Origin: Verticillium longisporum
Taxonomy: Eukaryota; Ascomycota; Sordariomycetes; Glomerellales; Plectosphaerellaceae
Assembly (NCBI GenBank): GCA_019188255.1
Contig: JAETXT010000003.1
Location: 2,790,001-2,854,000, forward strand
DNA length: 64,000 nt
Direction: 5' to 3'
Shown here: piece after piece, positions 11,221-22,820 of the stretch
Numbering within the stretch: position 1 is the stretch's first letter
Layout of the letters: each line of letters begins with the position of its first letter
The notes under the pieces: generated by a model
Seen by the model: only the letters and a program-made list of their open reading frames with translations
Told to the model about the DNA's origin: nothing
Databases searched by the model: none
Program-made: the position numbers and the translations under genes

Positions 11221-13690
11221 TTAATTACTTACTATTTATTTACTAATAATCTACTAGAATTATAATACTCTTATTAGCGCTATTAATAATAAGGAGGATA
11301 GCGAGAACTAGGAAGGTAATAGCGAGGTAGTAGCTTAAGAACTATTAATAGTCCGCTAATACTCCCCTATTACTTAGTTTTTTCTTTTACTTTTTTTTTT
11401 TTTTTTATTATTCTTCCTTAAGAGTAGGGCTAGGGGCTAGATTACCCCCTAAATACTAATTAGGTTATTATTAATCCGCTATTACTCTTCCTTATAATTA
11501 TTTATATATCTTAATAAGGTTATCTATTACGTTTCGCTACGGTTCCTACGAATTCTCGCTTTCTAAGTATCCTTCCTATTTAATAAGGTATTACCGATTA
11601 TATAGTAGTCCCTTATAATTAAGTATTCTCTCGATTACGTATACGTCTTCTATTCCTATAGCTAGTAGTATCTTATTAACCCGTAGCTAAAGTAATAGTT
11701 AATTTTCTCTACCTTTCTAATTTTCTAAGTACGATATATAGAATATATTATATACTTTATAGCTAGGGGGTAGCTATAGCCTATATACTAGACTATAGCT
11801 ACCTATCTTCTTAGTAATTCTAAATAATCCGAGGTATTTATCGGATAGCTTCTTACTAGGTCTCTATTATTTAATCGTTCTCGTAGAGAGGAGAACTAAG
11901 TCTCCTACTTCGTATTCTTTCCGAATTCTTCTTCGGTTATAATAGCGGGCCTAGTATCTACTACTAGTTTCTAAGAGTCTACGGATTATCTTTCTCTTAG
12001 TTATCTACTAGGCTACTTATAGTTCTACTATCTCTAAGTTCCCTTATCATTACGTAGCTTAGCCTAGGTCCCCTAGTCCGGCCGGGTTATATCCTATTAG
12101 TGCTTCTACTAGTAATTATTAGATTATTATATAGAATAATATATTATATATAAATTCCGCTATAGGGAGTAGGGAAATCTAGTCTATTTATTCGTAATTA
12201 TAGAATACTCTAAGGTAGTATTCTAGGTTCTAATTCTATTATTCTATTTAGCTATCGGTCTATAGGTAGAAGGCTATTAAGAGTTATCTTTTTATTCCTA
12301 TTATCTTATATAAAGTCGTCTAAAACTTACTAGTAAATAGTAACCCTCTATCCGAGACTATACCTTTTAGGAGGCTATATCTCTTAAATACGTAGTCCTA
12401 TAGCGTAGTTGCTAGACTAGCTATTATAAGTCTATTACTAGTTAGTATATATATAATATACTTTATAAAGCGGTCTACGATAACTAGTATAGCGTCTTAT
12501 TTACCGACCTTAGGGAGTCCTATAATAAAGTCTATAGATATTTCCTTAAAGGGACTATTAAATAGTAGTAGGCTACCTAATTAGCTATATAGCTTATAGT
12601 ATCGGGGTTTTATTATTTAATATATTAAGTATATAGGGATATATTCCTTAATATCTTTAATTAAGTTATTCTAGAAGTATATATTTTTAAACTAGGTAAT
12701 AGTCTTCCTAATTCCTTAATACCCCGCTATTAGGCTATCGTAGGCTTACTATAGGATTTCGTTTCTAAGGGCCTTATCCTATAGAATAAAGATCTTATTC
12801 TCAAAGGTTAATAGGCTATTTACTTCTATTTACTAATTAGGTAGCCTTTACTCCTTTCTTACTCTATAGAAGGTATTATTTCCCTAGGCTTCTAGGATAG
12901 CTTCTTTAATAGGTCTATTATCTAGCTACTAGTCTATTATAGTAATAGCCCCGACGATATTAAGGAATCGTTTTATCTATAATAATAGGTAATATACCCT
13001 CGCTTACTCCTATTCTCCCTAACTTAGCTTATAGTCGGGCCTTCTAGAGAGGCTATCTACTAGGTTCCTATTGCCTACTTAGTATTCGATAGTGAAATCG
13101 AACTCTAATAGCGCTTATAACTATCTTTCCTATTATCCTAAGATCTTCGGTTTTTCTATAAGATATTTATAATTAAAGTAATCGGTTAGGACTTTAACTA
13201 TTAATCTATTATAAGTAAGGTATTATCTCTATATTTTAAAAGACTCTATAATTGCTATTATTTCTACTTCTAGTATATTATATCGTAGCTCTATACCTTT
13301 AAGCTTTTTTTAAAAGTATATAACCGGTTTCTAGTAGCCGTTCTCTAGTTAAGATAGGATTACTCTAATTGCGAAGTTTAATATATTAGGCTTAATTCTC
13401 GTTTTTAATCTATTATCGAAGTGCTAGAGGATAGGAGCTCTCGTAAATATGAACTTTAGTTTTTAGAAGGCTATTAGGTTAATAGTATTTAGTTAGAAGT
13501 CTATTATTAGTTATTTAGCGTTCTTATTAGTTAGGGGGGCTACGATTTTCGAGTAGTTCTTAATAAAATGCTTATAAAAGCCTATAAACCTAAGGAATCC
13601 TTAGAGGTCTTTTAGGGATCAGGGGGTCGGCTAGTCCCTTATTATAGTAATTCGTTCTTCTATAATATATACGCTTATAAAGGAGATTAT

Positions 13691-14123
13691 TGTAACGCCC
13701 CAGCCCGGTCGTCACCAGGACACCAGGCAGGACACCCCGCAGGCGATCGGACGCGCCGCACGGACCCACAGGATCACTCACGTGACCGTGACCAGATCAC
13801 GATTCTCAAAGTGATCCGGTCACTAACCACACCGTGACCCAAGCAACAGGATCACGACAAGAAAGGTGAGCCATCCAACATGGACTCACCAACCCAACAC
13901 GACAAGGACAGAATGACAGGTATATAAGGACGGGCATTCGGTACTTGTAGATACATTCTTTCTCACGACAGTGATCAATCTAAGTCTTACCTTGTATCCA
14001 TTGTAACGAGTGCGCAACGCCTTACGACACCACATCGTCTCAGAGTCACAACCTAAGCTTCTGCAAACAGCAACCCTAACCCTCTGACAGTGTTCCCCCT
14101 TCGGAAGCTGCCAGGTCGTAACA
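13691..14123 (+). mobile_element. Solo LTR (433 bp) of a different retrotransposon, inserted after RIP
   Basis: A GC-normal island inside RIP-degraded DNA. It begins TGTAACGCCCC and ends GGTCGTAACA, the TG...CA ends of an LTR, with near-inverted 7-bp tips. It is flanked by an exact 5-bp duplication ATTAT (13686-13690 and 14124-14128). A TATATAAGG box sits at 13921-13929, giving plus orientation. The interior has repeated GATCACG/GTGATC words. It has many intact CpA sites, so it inserted after the host element was mutated. It splits the Gypsy RT coding region. Confidence 0.88.
13921..13929 (+). promoter_or_regulatory. TATA box within the solo LTR
   Basis: TATATAAGG, about 200 bp before the LTR's 3' end, where the U3/R boundary is expected. 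Confidence 0.5.
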
Positions 14124-16479
14124 ATTATAAACCCTAGAAACTCTACTGTTATCGTACTAAAGTCGTATTTTTCTAGATTTACGTAGAGGTTCTATTCTCG
14201 AAATCTTCTAAGTATTACTCTAGTATTCTACTAATATTCTTCTAATATTATTAAGTATATTAAGATATCGTCTATATAAACGATATATATTATATCTATA
14301 AGGCTAGCTAGTACTTTATTAATATATACCTAGAAGGTAGCTAGTGCATTCGCGAAGCTAAATAGTATAATAAAGTATTCGAAGTAGCTATATTTTATTC
14401 TAAATACTATTTTCTATTCGTCCCCTATTTTAATATATAATCGGTAATAAATATCTTTTAAGTCTAGTTTCGTAAATAACCTAGCTATTATTAACCGGTC
14501 GAGTAGCTCGTAGATAAGCGGGAGGGTAATATAGTCTTTCTTTATAATCTTATTAAGTCCCCTATAATCGATATATATCCTAAGCTTACTACCCTTCTTT
14601 AGGATAAATAGTATAGGGGCTGAATAGGGCTAGTAGAGTATCTAATCTATCCCTTTTTTAATAAATCGTTTACGTATTCCTTTAGTATTTCTAATTCCTT
14701 TTCTATTAGGGCGTAGATAGGTCCGAAGAGTAGTTTCTTTCCGTCCTCGAGTTCTATTGAATAATCCTATTAATAATACTATAGTAGGGTTATTATTTAT
14801 TTAATATTGAATATATCCCTAAACTCGTAGTATTCCGCTAGGACTATAGCGAGTAGCTCGTTTCTCTTATTATATTCTTATAGGGGTATTATAAAGGGAG
14901 CCTATATATTCTATAATATAATTAAGGCTATCGTTAGGGATTAATAGATTACGCTCCTAATTTATTTTCTTATTAATATAATTCTAATATCTTATTTCTT
15001 AATAGAGTATTTCTAATAGCTTTATAATTAATCGTTTATCGGCTATATTTAGGCTAGCTAGGGTCTTCCTAAGATAATATCGTACTTATTTATAATATTA
15101 TCTATTACTATATACTCTATTATTATTATATACTTTATCCCGGGGTTATCTATTACTCGGCTAATAATCCTTTTTTCGCTATAGGTACTTATCTCCCTAT
15201 TTCGGAATACCCTACCTAGCTTACTCTACTTTTCCCCTAGCTATTCTCTAGCTTCCCTTAGGAGGTCGCTATTAATAACGTTAATATCGGCTCCTCTATC
15301 TAGTATTATTTCTCCTTTAACCTAATTATTATTAATATATAATTTAATAGTTACTTCGTACTATTTTAATCTCGGAAATAGCGGTTCTTCTTATTAGGGG
15401 TCTCCTATTATTCTTCCCCTAAGCAGTTCGCGGTTTACTACCGAGTACTACTTATACGATTTATATATATAGCCTTATTTTCCGTAACTTATATACGATA
15501 CCTCTAGGTAGCTATTAATATAGTATCTATACTTATTATAATTATAGTATTTAACGTTATCTAGGGCCTCGGGCCTTCCTCTATCTATCTATTATTATTC
15601 TATTATTAGCTTATAAAGTATAGTAGATTAGTTCGGCTAGCTATTTAGTTTTCGGTCGTCTCTTCTTTATAATTACTTATCGGCTATTCTTCTATAGGTC
15701 TTATTTTAGGTCTATTATAGATTATCTCGGCTTCTCTCTTTATTATCTTAGTATTATTTTAGGCTTCTCTTAGTCTATAGTAGGGTCTCTACCCTCTTAG
15801 CTATTCTATTTAGCTCTATTCTTATATAGGGAATTCCCTAAGCTATAATCTATTATATAAAATCTAAATTAAGTTTTATAAATAAAGCATTACCCTATAG
15901 ATCTATAGTAGGGGTTCGGGTAGCTCCGCTTCTAGGCTATCGTAGGCGTCTATAAAGTCTTAGTATTTCTAATTAAGGGCTTAAAACCGCTAATCCCGCT
16001 TATATAGTTTAATAATTATCTAGAGTACTTAGGTATTATCGTCGTCTACGTTGCCCTTTAGCTAAGCCCTTATTACTCTCTAAGTAACTTCATAAATAAA
16101 CCTATATTCTATCTATATATACGATATCTATCTCCGCTATAAGGTATTAATAAAGTAATTACTTATATATACGACTTTATCGATATCTCTACGGAAACTC
16201 TTTTTATCGAGCTAGAATTATATATCGAGGCTAAATAAGAAGGTATTAAGTTCCGATTAGGACGTCCCCTTATACCGAATAATTAATAGTTATATCTTCG
16301 TAAAGGGCGTACTTTATAGTTCTTCGTAGAGTATTACTCTAAGTATTAGTACTAGTCTATTAATTGCTCCCGGTAATAGGCTTATTAGGTCTCCCCTTCA
16401 GAGCATAGTTAGTTCTTCGTATTTCTTTTTCTTTACGAGTTTATACTATTCTTCCTCTAATTATTAATCTAATTCCTTA

Positions 16480-18338
16480 ACGTACATGCACAGTGAGTGG
16501 GCCAGTACAGTGAGTGGACCACCTCACCTCGACCCGACAAACATTCCAACCCAGAACTAAACAAAAACATAGGAAATCAATTGAAATCACGCCCCATTAC
16601 CTTATTCAGAAGATAATATAGTCATCTGACAAGTTCTCGCGTTATGGCCAGTATTTCCACAGGTGCCACAGGTCCGTTTCTTCGGTATAGCCCGAGTCGC
16701 GCGACCCGGATTCTGCCTCGTTTCCTCCCTCATCTGAACATCTACCTCCTTCTGGGCAATCTGGTCTTGTCCATCACCTAGAGTCATACTCCCTCCTTCC
16801 CTGAGACGTACTTTTTTAGCTCTCCGACGTCGGCTAAGGGTAGCATTCTCGCTTTCAAGTATCTTGAGCCTTGCGTCCATTAGGACGAACTGGTGCATTA
16901 TCTTGTGTGTACCCTTCGTGTATTGGTCGATAGCCTGAAGCATTGATGTTGGTGAGCTTCCCTGGTGTCGGGAGATTCGATTCTTAATGAATTCGGACTG
17001 TGAAGTGGCTTCAATCGGGTTTGTAGGAGTCTTACACACCCATGGCTTAGGGAGTCCAGAAGACGTTCCTGGCGGCGTTGGTGTCTTTAATTTCACATCC
17101 AGCCTTGAAAGGACTGCTTCTGGGTCATGGGGGTAAGTCCAGCCCCTTGAAAACCTCCCTGGATGTTTTTTTCTGTCATAGAATTCTGGAATGCCGTAAA
17201 AAAGCTGGGAAGAAGTCCTCCTTGGAGATATGGTTTGTACCTGCCTTCATCTTCATCTCAATTTGCCGACCGTACGCTTTCTTCAGCGGTCCAAAACAGC
17301 CGACATCGAGAGGTTGGAGTAGATGGGACGAATGAGGAGGCATACAAAGTGTAATGATCTTATTCTCCTTACAGTAAAGCTCGAATTTGGCGGAGTGGTG
17401 GCTTTCGTGGCCGTCTAGGATGAGAATGCGAAATGCGCCCGAAGTACGCGACCTTGTATGTTGGTCGAAGTGCCGAATCCAATCGAGACCAATATCATTC
17501 GTAGTCCAGCCGTTTGGAGAGGTTGCGACCTTCCAGTCGCGAGGAAACGCGTCTTCTTCGTACCATGACGAGAGGTGAAATTTACCCGCAACAACGATGT
17601 ATGGCGGGACACAGAATCCGGTCGCGCCAACGCCCTGGATCACTGTAACCCATTCCCGATTACCCGGCTGTCTCATCTTAACGTTAGAACGTCTTTCAGA
17701 GTTTGTAACAACCATTCCATTAGCGATAACGCCCATTTGGAAACCGGTCTCATCGAAGTTATAGGTGTCTTCGTCCGTCACGCCGTACTTCGCGACCATG
17801 TTACGTACGAGCGTAAACCACGCGTTTATCGCGTCGGGATCTTCGCATTGGGCCCTCTTATAGTCGTACTTTCGAAAGATACGCGTCCGGAGCGCAGGTT
17901 GTCGTTTGACGAATCTTGAAGCCCATCGCGGTCCGACGGGTGGCGCGTCGCGCGCCGCCAGCAGGACATTCGCCATATCTCCAACACTATCCAACCGAGG
18001 GGGTATGATCGGGAATCTAGGTCTAGTATGTATTCGACAATCGTTTGCTCTTCTAGCATTGTTAATTTCTTTAATTTGGATGTGATTTCGCTTCGGGATG
18101 GGGTGCCGTTCTGGCGGCGAACGAGAGTCGTTCGGCTGACATTGTAGATGGCTGCAGCACGTCGGGCGCTTAACCCTGGATCTTTTTCCATTGCTTGACG
18201 GGCAAGGAATAGCTGACTGTCTTGAGAAGGTGTTTCCATGACTGGTTGTAGAGAAAAGTAAGGTGGAATGTTGAAGTTTGGAGAATGACGCGAAAGTGGT
18301 CCACTCACTGTACTGGCCCACTCACTGTACATGTACGT
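16480..18338 (-). mobile_element. Fot1/pogo-like DNA transposon (1859 bp)
   Basis: Ends ACGTACATG...CATGTACGT are flanked by a TA target duplication (16478-16479 and 18339-18340), as for Tc1/mariner-pogo elements. The terminal inverted repeats are about 42 bp and differ at one base. Each contains two copies of a CAGTGAGTGGRCC word, plausible transposase sites. The element is not RIP-mutated although both flanks are. Another copy, identical over the 151 visible bp, starts at 63850 in the opposite orientation. Confidence 0.92.
16602..18239 (-). pseudogene. Pogo/Fot1 transposase with three frame breaks
   Basis: From the ATG at 18239 (METPSQDSQLFLARQAM) come a psq-type helix-turn-helix and a CENP-B/Tc5-type DNA-binding region. 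The DDE_1 core follows, with Asp in NFDETGF, LILDGHESHH and LQPLDVGCFGPLK. The tail ends in a zinc knuckle (CGTCGNTGHNARTC). Three breaks interrupt it. Near 18015-18022 about 7 bp seem missing, as if one unit of a TTCCCGA direct repeat was lost. Near 17205 one T is missing from a T run. Near 17130 one C is missing from a C run. There are no RIP-type stops. As written this copy could not make a full transposase, but the breaks may be consensus errors. Confidence 0.85.
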
Positions 18339-20107
18339 TAGTAGAGCGCTTAATAGCCTAAGCGAGACGATTAGTAGTAGCGAGGTAGCGAATAGAGTAT
18401 TTATTAGCCTCCTATTAATTAGTAATAGTATACTTCTTAGCGCTTAGTACCTTATCGTTTTTGCCCTTTTAAAGGGCCTTCTAGCTAGCGGTCTTAGCTA
18501 TATCGAAATTAATTAAAAGAAATCTATTAGTACCCGAATAATAGGTATCTAGTAGATAGGCACTATTTACTTTAAAGATACTAGTATAGCTATTCTTAGC
18601 TATAGCCTTAATAGCTAACTTAAGGGTATATATAGCGGCCTAGTACTTAATAGGTACCTATAGGGGATTAGCTACTAGATAATAGGGGAATAAAAGGGGG
18701 GCAATTTATAGCGAGGTATAGCTTACCTCCCTAGGCTACTCTATAATAGGAGCATTTAGCGGAACTAGCTACGTAAATAATTAGCCGATAATTAATAGCT
18801 AGATAGTAGCTTATTTACTAGCGTCCTCCTTATAGTAAGGGTACTCCCCGCTTATAGCGGGATTAAACTACTTATATATATAATTATAGTAGCGGAGGTA
18901 TAGTAGGTCTCTAGTAGAGTATATTTATCCGGGCTCCCGGCGAGGGTTAGGAGGAAGAGGAGCTATTACTCTATAGCTAATTAGCTATTAAATTATAAGG
19001 GAAACGTTAAAGGTAATTTATAAATAGGAAATTATTTAAATAATAGTATTACCGCTTTTAATTAGTAGGTAATTAATAGGTAGATACTAGTAGACTTATA
19101 AGTTATTCTCGTTAAAGAATTAGAAAACCGGAATCGATCTAAGAACTATACCTAATTAGTAACTATATAATAGCTAATCGCTAAGGGATTACTATAAAAG
19201 ATATAAAGGTAGTATTAAGGAGGGGAGGAATACCGTTATCGTCGTTATTATTATTAAAGAAGAAGAAAAGATAGAAATAATAATTAGAAAATCCTCTTAT
19301 AGATATACTAGAAACCTATAATAGGCTACCCTAGAATAATAGCTATTTACTAAGTCTAAATAGTAAGAAAGGAAAGAACGAAGAATAATAGATTAATAAG
19401 TCTATATTAAAAGGCGAGTAACTACTAATTAACTATAGAAGAAGCCTATTAGATTACTATTTAAGAATAAAATAATATAAGAATAACTAAGTAGAACCGA
19501 GATAAAGAAGGAGAATAGAAGAATATTAGAATAATAAAACTATACTAATAGGCTATTACCCGCTAATTAGCTATAGAAGAGAACTATTAGATTATTAAAT
19601 AAGAATAATAGAAGAATAAGAAATAGAATTAAGATAAGAAGAAAGATATATAGAAGTACTAAACTATAGCTATTAGATAATAAAGAATTAATTTAGAAAC
19701 CCTAGCTAGTTAGTAGGAGGTACTTATTAAGATAGATACTTAAGAACTAAATAGAAACCTAGAATATATAAACGTCTTTAGACTAGATAATACTAAATAG
19801 CCTAAGAGAGAACTACCTAGAACTTAATAGGGACCTTTAACTTAAATATTATATTATATTTCAGGACGAAGTAAAGAGAGAGATAGAGCATTATATTAGG
19901 ACCTAAGGGAGGTATAAGACTAATAGGGGATCGCTTATTATTTAATCGTAGGAATTAAGAAGAGAGGACTAAGCGTAGTAAGGGAATAGTTATAAGAAAG
20001 GTTAATAGACTAAGATTTAGAGAAGGGTATCGATTATTCTATCTTCCTAGAGACCCCTAAGAGATTAATAGTTAATCCCTTTACTCGTTATATAAGACTC
20101 CTTAATA
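18339..20107 (+). mobile_element. Second Gypsy fragment: 3' segment plus 3' LTR, opposite orientation
   Basis: Reverse-complement copy of 9339-11107. It starts directly at the pogo TA duplication, runs through the 3' non-pol segment, a purine-rich tract (about 19866-19888) and a 214-bp LTR. It is RIP-mutated independently, since the substitutions differ from the left arm. gag, RT and integrase are absent here. Confidence 0.85.
19894..20107 (+). repeat. Gypsy 3' LTR (214 bp)
   Basis: Runs TATTAGGACCTAAGGG to CCTTAATA, with a TATATAAG box near its 3' end. The flank to the right is AGATC, unlike the CCTCC flank of the left copy, so this is a separate insertion. Confidence 0.85.
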
Positions 20108-21114
20108 AGATCAGTATTAATACTAGATAAAGGTCTCGTAGTCGATAAATGTACGAAATAGATATAAACTAGTTAATAATCCTTTCCAATATATATATAC
20201 CCTAAAGAATGCATCTTAAAGTTCGGCCCTATCGTGCCTTAATTTCCTCTTTAAGTATAACCCCGATATTATCTACTTCAGGCCCGAGAAATGGAAACCT
20301 ATATAGGTCTTAAGCTCAATTCGCAACCGCTTCGAGCCGCTTACTATAATATATTCTAGAAAGAAAGAGTCTACCTAGAGATCTATATAATATATGCTTC
20401 TACGTAAACGATAATGTTTTAGGAGTATATAATAATAAGAAGGTAACTACTATTAAAGCTAGGAATTAGTAAAGAAAAAGAAGTAATAAAATATGCATCG
20501 AAAATAGGAATTTTCGATGCCTAAAGAGCTTTTTGAAGGTTCTACGCTTTGCACATCTTAAATTTGATTAGCAGACTGACACCGGTTGAAGGCTGTTGTT
20601 GACTCTAGGAGTCTTAGTCTTATTAGCGCTACCCATCGCGTCCGTTCTAGCACCTGTAAGGGCAGTGTATCATAACTTAGTTTAGCTGGATGGCAGGCCA
20701 TTCCCCTTGTTCTTTCCGCCGCTCGCTGGTCGCGAACGGCAAACGCTGGAGCTCAGGGCTCCGAAGGGCCGCGATGATCCGCACGCGCCACCGAGGGTCT
20801 CCAGCAAACCCTAGAGCCAGGCACAGAACAGTCCTACTATTTGGCTTACAATGACGACGAGGCTAACTCCGGTCAGAGTCATACGGTGACCTCATTCTCA
20901 TTCAAGTTGGGTGTGATTGATTGATGGCTATCGCGCACTTCACCTTTGGTGGAGGGATAACTCCTCACGGAGCACTTGGCCAAGCCCGAAATGACAAAGA
21001 GATGCATTTGTGTCACCGGGATAAGGATAAGACCCCGTATGTTTACTGAGTATCTCCTTGTTAAGTATAAATTGTTAGCTGATTAGAAGAAGACAAACTT
21101 CGATCGATGGACCG
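20108..21114. other. Intergenic region beside the repeat cluster
   Basis: AT-rich to about 20500, then normal composition. No gene or RNA recognised on either strand. Confidence 0.5.
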
Positions 21115-21122
21115 GAGAATAG

Positions 21123-21784
21123 CAGCGCTGCCGTCAATTCAATCAATTCAAATATCAGGGGTGGAATTGACTATTTGATATATTTCGGACTATAGATTTA
21201 ACTATTTAGATTAATTAATTAGATTTAATATAGTTTAAATTAGTAAATAAAGCTATCGCTAACTAGATAATACGTATAGAAATGGCTATAGCTCTAGGGG
21301 GCTAGGTCTAGAGTTAGGTCTTAGGGACCAGGCAGGCGTTACGCTAGGAATACTTAATAGAAGCTATATAGCTATTCTATAGGTATAAGATAGATGAATT
21401 TAGCTATCTAGGTAGGTAGGCTACGTAGGCTTAAGTAAGTAGAAGCAGGTCACGTGCCTATAGGCAGGTCACGTGCCTATAGATAGGTTACGTGCCTATA
21501 GATAGGTTACGTGCCTATAGGTCAGGCCACAGGCCAGGCCACAGGCGGCCATAAGGCAGGGCTATAGGGCAGGCTATTCCATTCTATAATAACGTATAAT
21601 TCTATTTTTTAGTTATATGATCTACTGGAATATAGAAATCCTAAGATTTATATATAACTTAATAGCATTTAAATAGTTAATTAATTTGAATAGGGTAATT
21701 TAACTATTTAAATCGTGAAATAGGTATGATTTGATTGGTTGTTTGATTGTTTGAATTGATAGGATTGAATTGACGGCAGCGCTG
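21123..21784. mobile_element. hAT-like MITE (662 bp)
   Basis: Ends are inverted repeats beginning CAGCGCTGCCGTCAATTCAA on both strands. An 8-bp target duplication flanks it: GAGAATAG at 21115-21122 and GAGAACAG at 21785-21792, one C/T difference. TIRs starting CAGCG and 8-bp duplications are hAT hallmarks. The interior is AT-rich with no coding frame, so it is non-autonomous. It holds a small tandem repeat at 21446-21521. Confidence 0.85.
21446..21521. repeat. Four 19-bp tandem repeats inside the MITE
   Basis: Units read CAGGTCACGTGCCTATAGR twice, then TAGGTTACGTGCCTATAGR twice. The differences are all C-to-T at CpA, a RIP-type change. Copies 1 and 2 hold a CACGTG palindrome, which copies 3 and 4 have lost. 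Confidence 0.85.
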
Positions 21785-21792
21785 GAGAACAG

Positions 21793-22820
21793 ATAGCCGT
21801 CAATCGGGAAATCGCTATAGATAGCTCCCTGGGTCTTTTCACACGTGTACCCAGCCGCCACTCTTACATTATGCTCAAGTTACCCGGCATCCTCGCAATT
21901 GTGTTCCCTCCCCTTATGATATCGCGATGTGGCACGTTATGGGAAGGCCGGCCCCCGGGACGTGCGACGTCCGGGAACCGACGTTTGCCGTCTGCCCCAC
22001 AACAACCGAAATGAACCTTGGTCAGAGACTGCGGGCCTAGAGCCCCGGCTCTGCAATAATGCAGAGATGGTCCAAGACCGGCGTCCGATGGTCACTTTTG
22101 TCTAAAAGGTCTAGGAAGTAACACACATGCCAATCGGCCTCCACATCGGTCTTGCTGTGCTGGAAATGTTGTGGCCCTGAGATCGGAACCTGGCCGCGAG
22201 CCCCCCCCCCTGGCCAAACCCGAGCGCTACTCACTCCTTCACAACGTCCGAACTTGACTGCGCTTAGATGGATTCAAGTGGACATCATTCAAACCGATCA
22301 ACATGGCCATTGTAATCTTTCACTCCAGATCTATACTTATATTCCCGCAGGTCCCTGCCCTCGACGATAGGTGAAGGTGTAAGTGTGTCGACACGGAACA
22401 ACACCACTTGAACTTGAGTTGCGCTTGTGGCAGGCCCAGGCGGTGGACATTTTTTTTTTCCTGCGAGAATCACCTGGGATAAGCACTTCACTGCTGTGAT
22501 TCGGACTCGGCATCGACATCATTGTATGCAGAAGAACGACATTAAACCAGAACGCCAAATGACTTGTCTTGAGGGTGATATCATATGATGTAACAGGAGA
22601 ACAAAACCCAACATGTCTCCGTGTAAAAAGCTGGTCTTTAATCTGCCAGCAGAAAAAGTTTGGTCATCAAGGAACGCTCTATAGCTGGATGGCGTAGTCC
22701 TGTCGACGCAGGACCCGTCTGTAGCTCCTCGTCCATTCCACCCATCCCTCCTGATCGTGAGGCGCAACATTTTGACGCCGGTAAACACACTTCTCACACC
22801 CCGGAAAGCGCAGTGTCGGT
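21793..22820. other. Intergenic region between the MITE and the ceramide synthase gene
   Basis: No gene recognised; contains a C run near 22201-22210 and a T run near 22450. The right part is probably 3' UTR of the ceramide synthase gene. Confidence 0.5.

Larger units (their letters stand above)
9339..16479 (-). mobile_element. RIP-degraded Ty3/Gypsy LTR retrotransposon, 3' part (gag to 3' LTR)
   Basis: AT-rich, almost free of CpA and TpG, full of TpA: the RIP signature. On the minus strand the usual order can still be read through stops. Gag CCHC-like knuckles lie near 15470-15580 (CYNCNKYGHY-type, Cys codons mutated). Reverse transcriptase spans about 13500-14700 with the YIDDIL box near 14267-14278. 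An integrase core lies near 12450-12540 (SPFKEIS.DFI.GLPKVG.). A purine-rich tract at 9555-9580 (read on the minus strand) precedes the 214-bp 3' LTR at 9339-9552. RT is split by a later solo LTR (13691-14123). The 5' LTR is missing: at 16478-16479 the element stops at a pogo transposon. See the inversion finding for the likely missing half at 63438-63849. Confidence 0.88.

Noticed and set aside
13590..13781. A 63-codon minus-strand open frame across the solo LTR edge
   Set aside because: It mixes residual Gypsy RT codons (NNLLYKRIYYRR and on) with LTR sequence and is an artefact of the insertion.
9339..20107. A single 10.8-kb transposon bounded by inverted repeats (Maverick- or Foldback-like)
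   Set aside because: The inverted arms are the 3' ends of an ordinary Gypsy element. The outer flanks differ (CCTCC and AGATC), so the two ends are not one insertion.
22201..22210. C run and nearby T run as a terminator
   Set aside because: Fungal RNA polymerase II does not use such signals and no RNA polymerase III gene is near.
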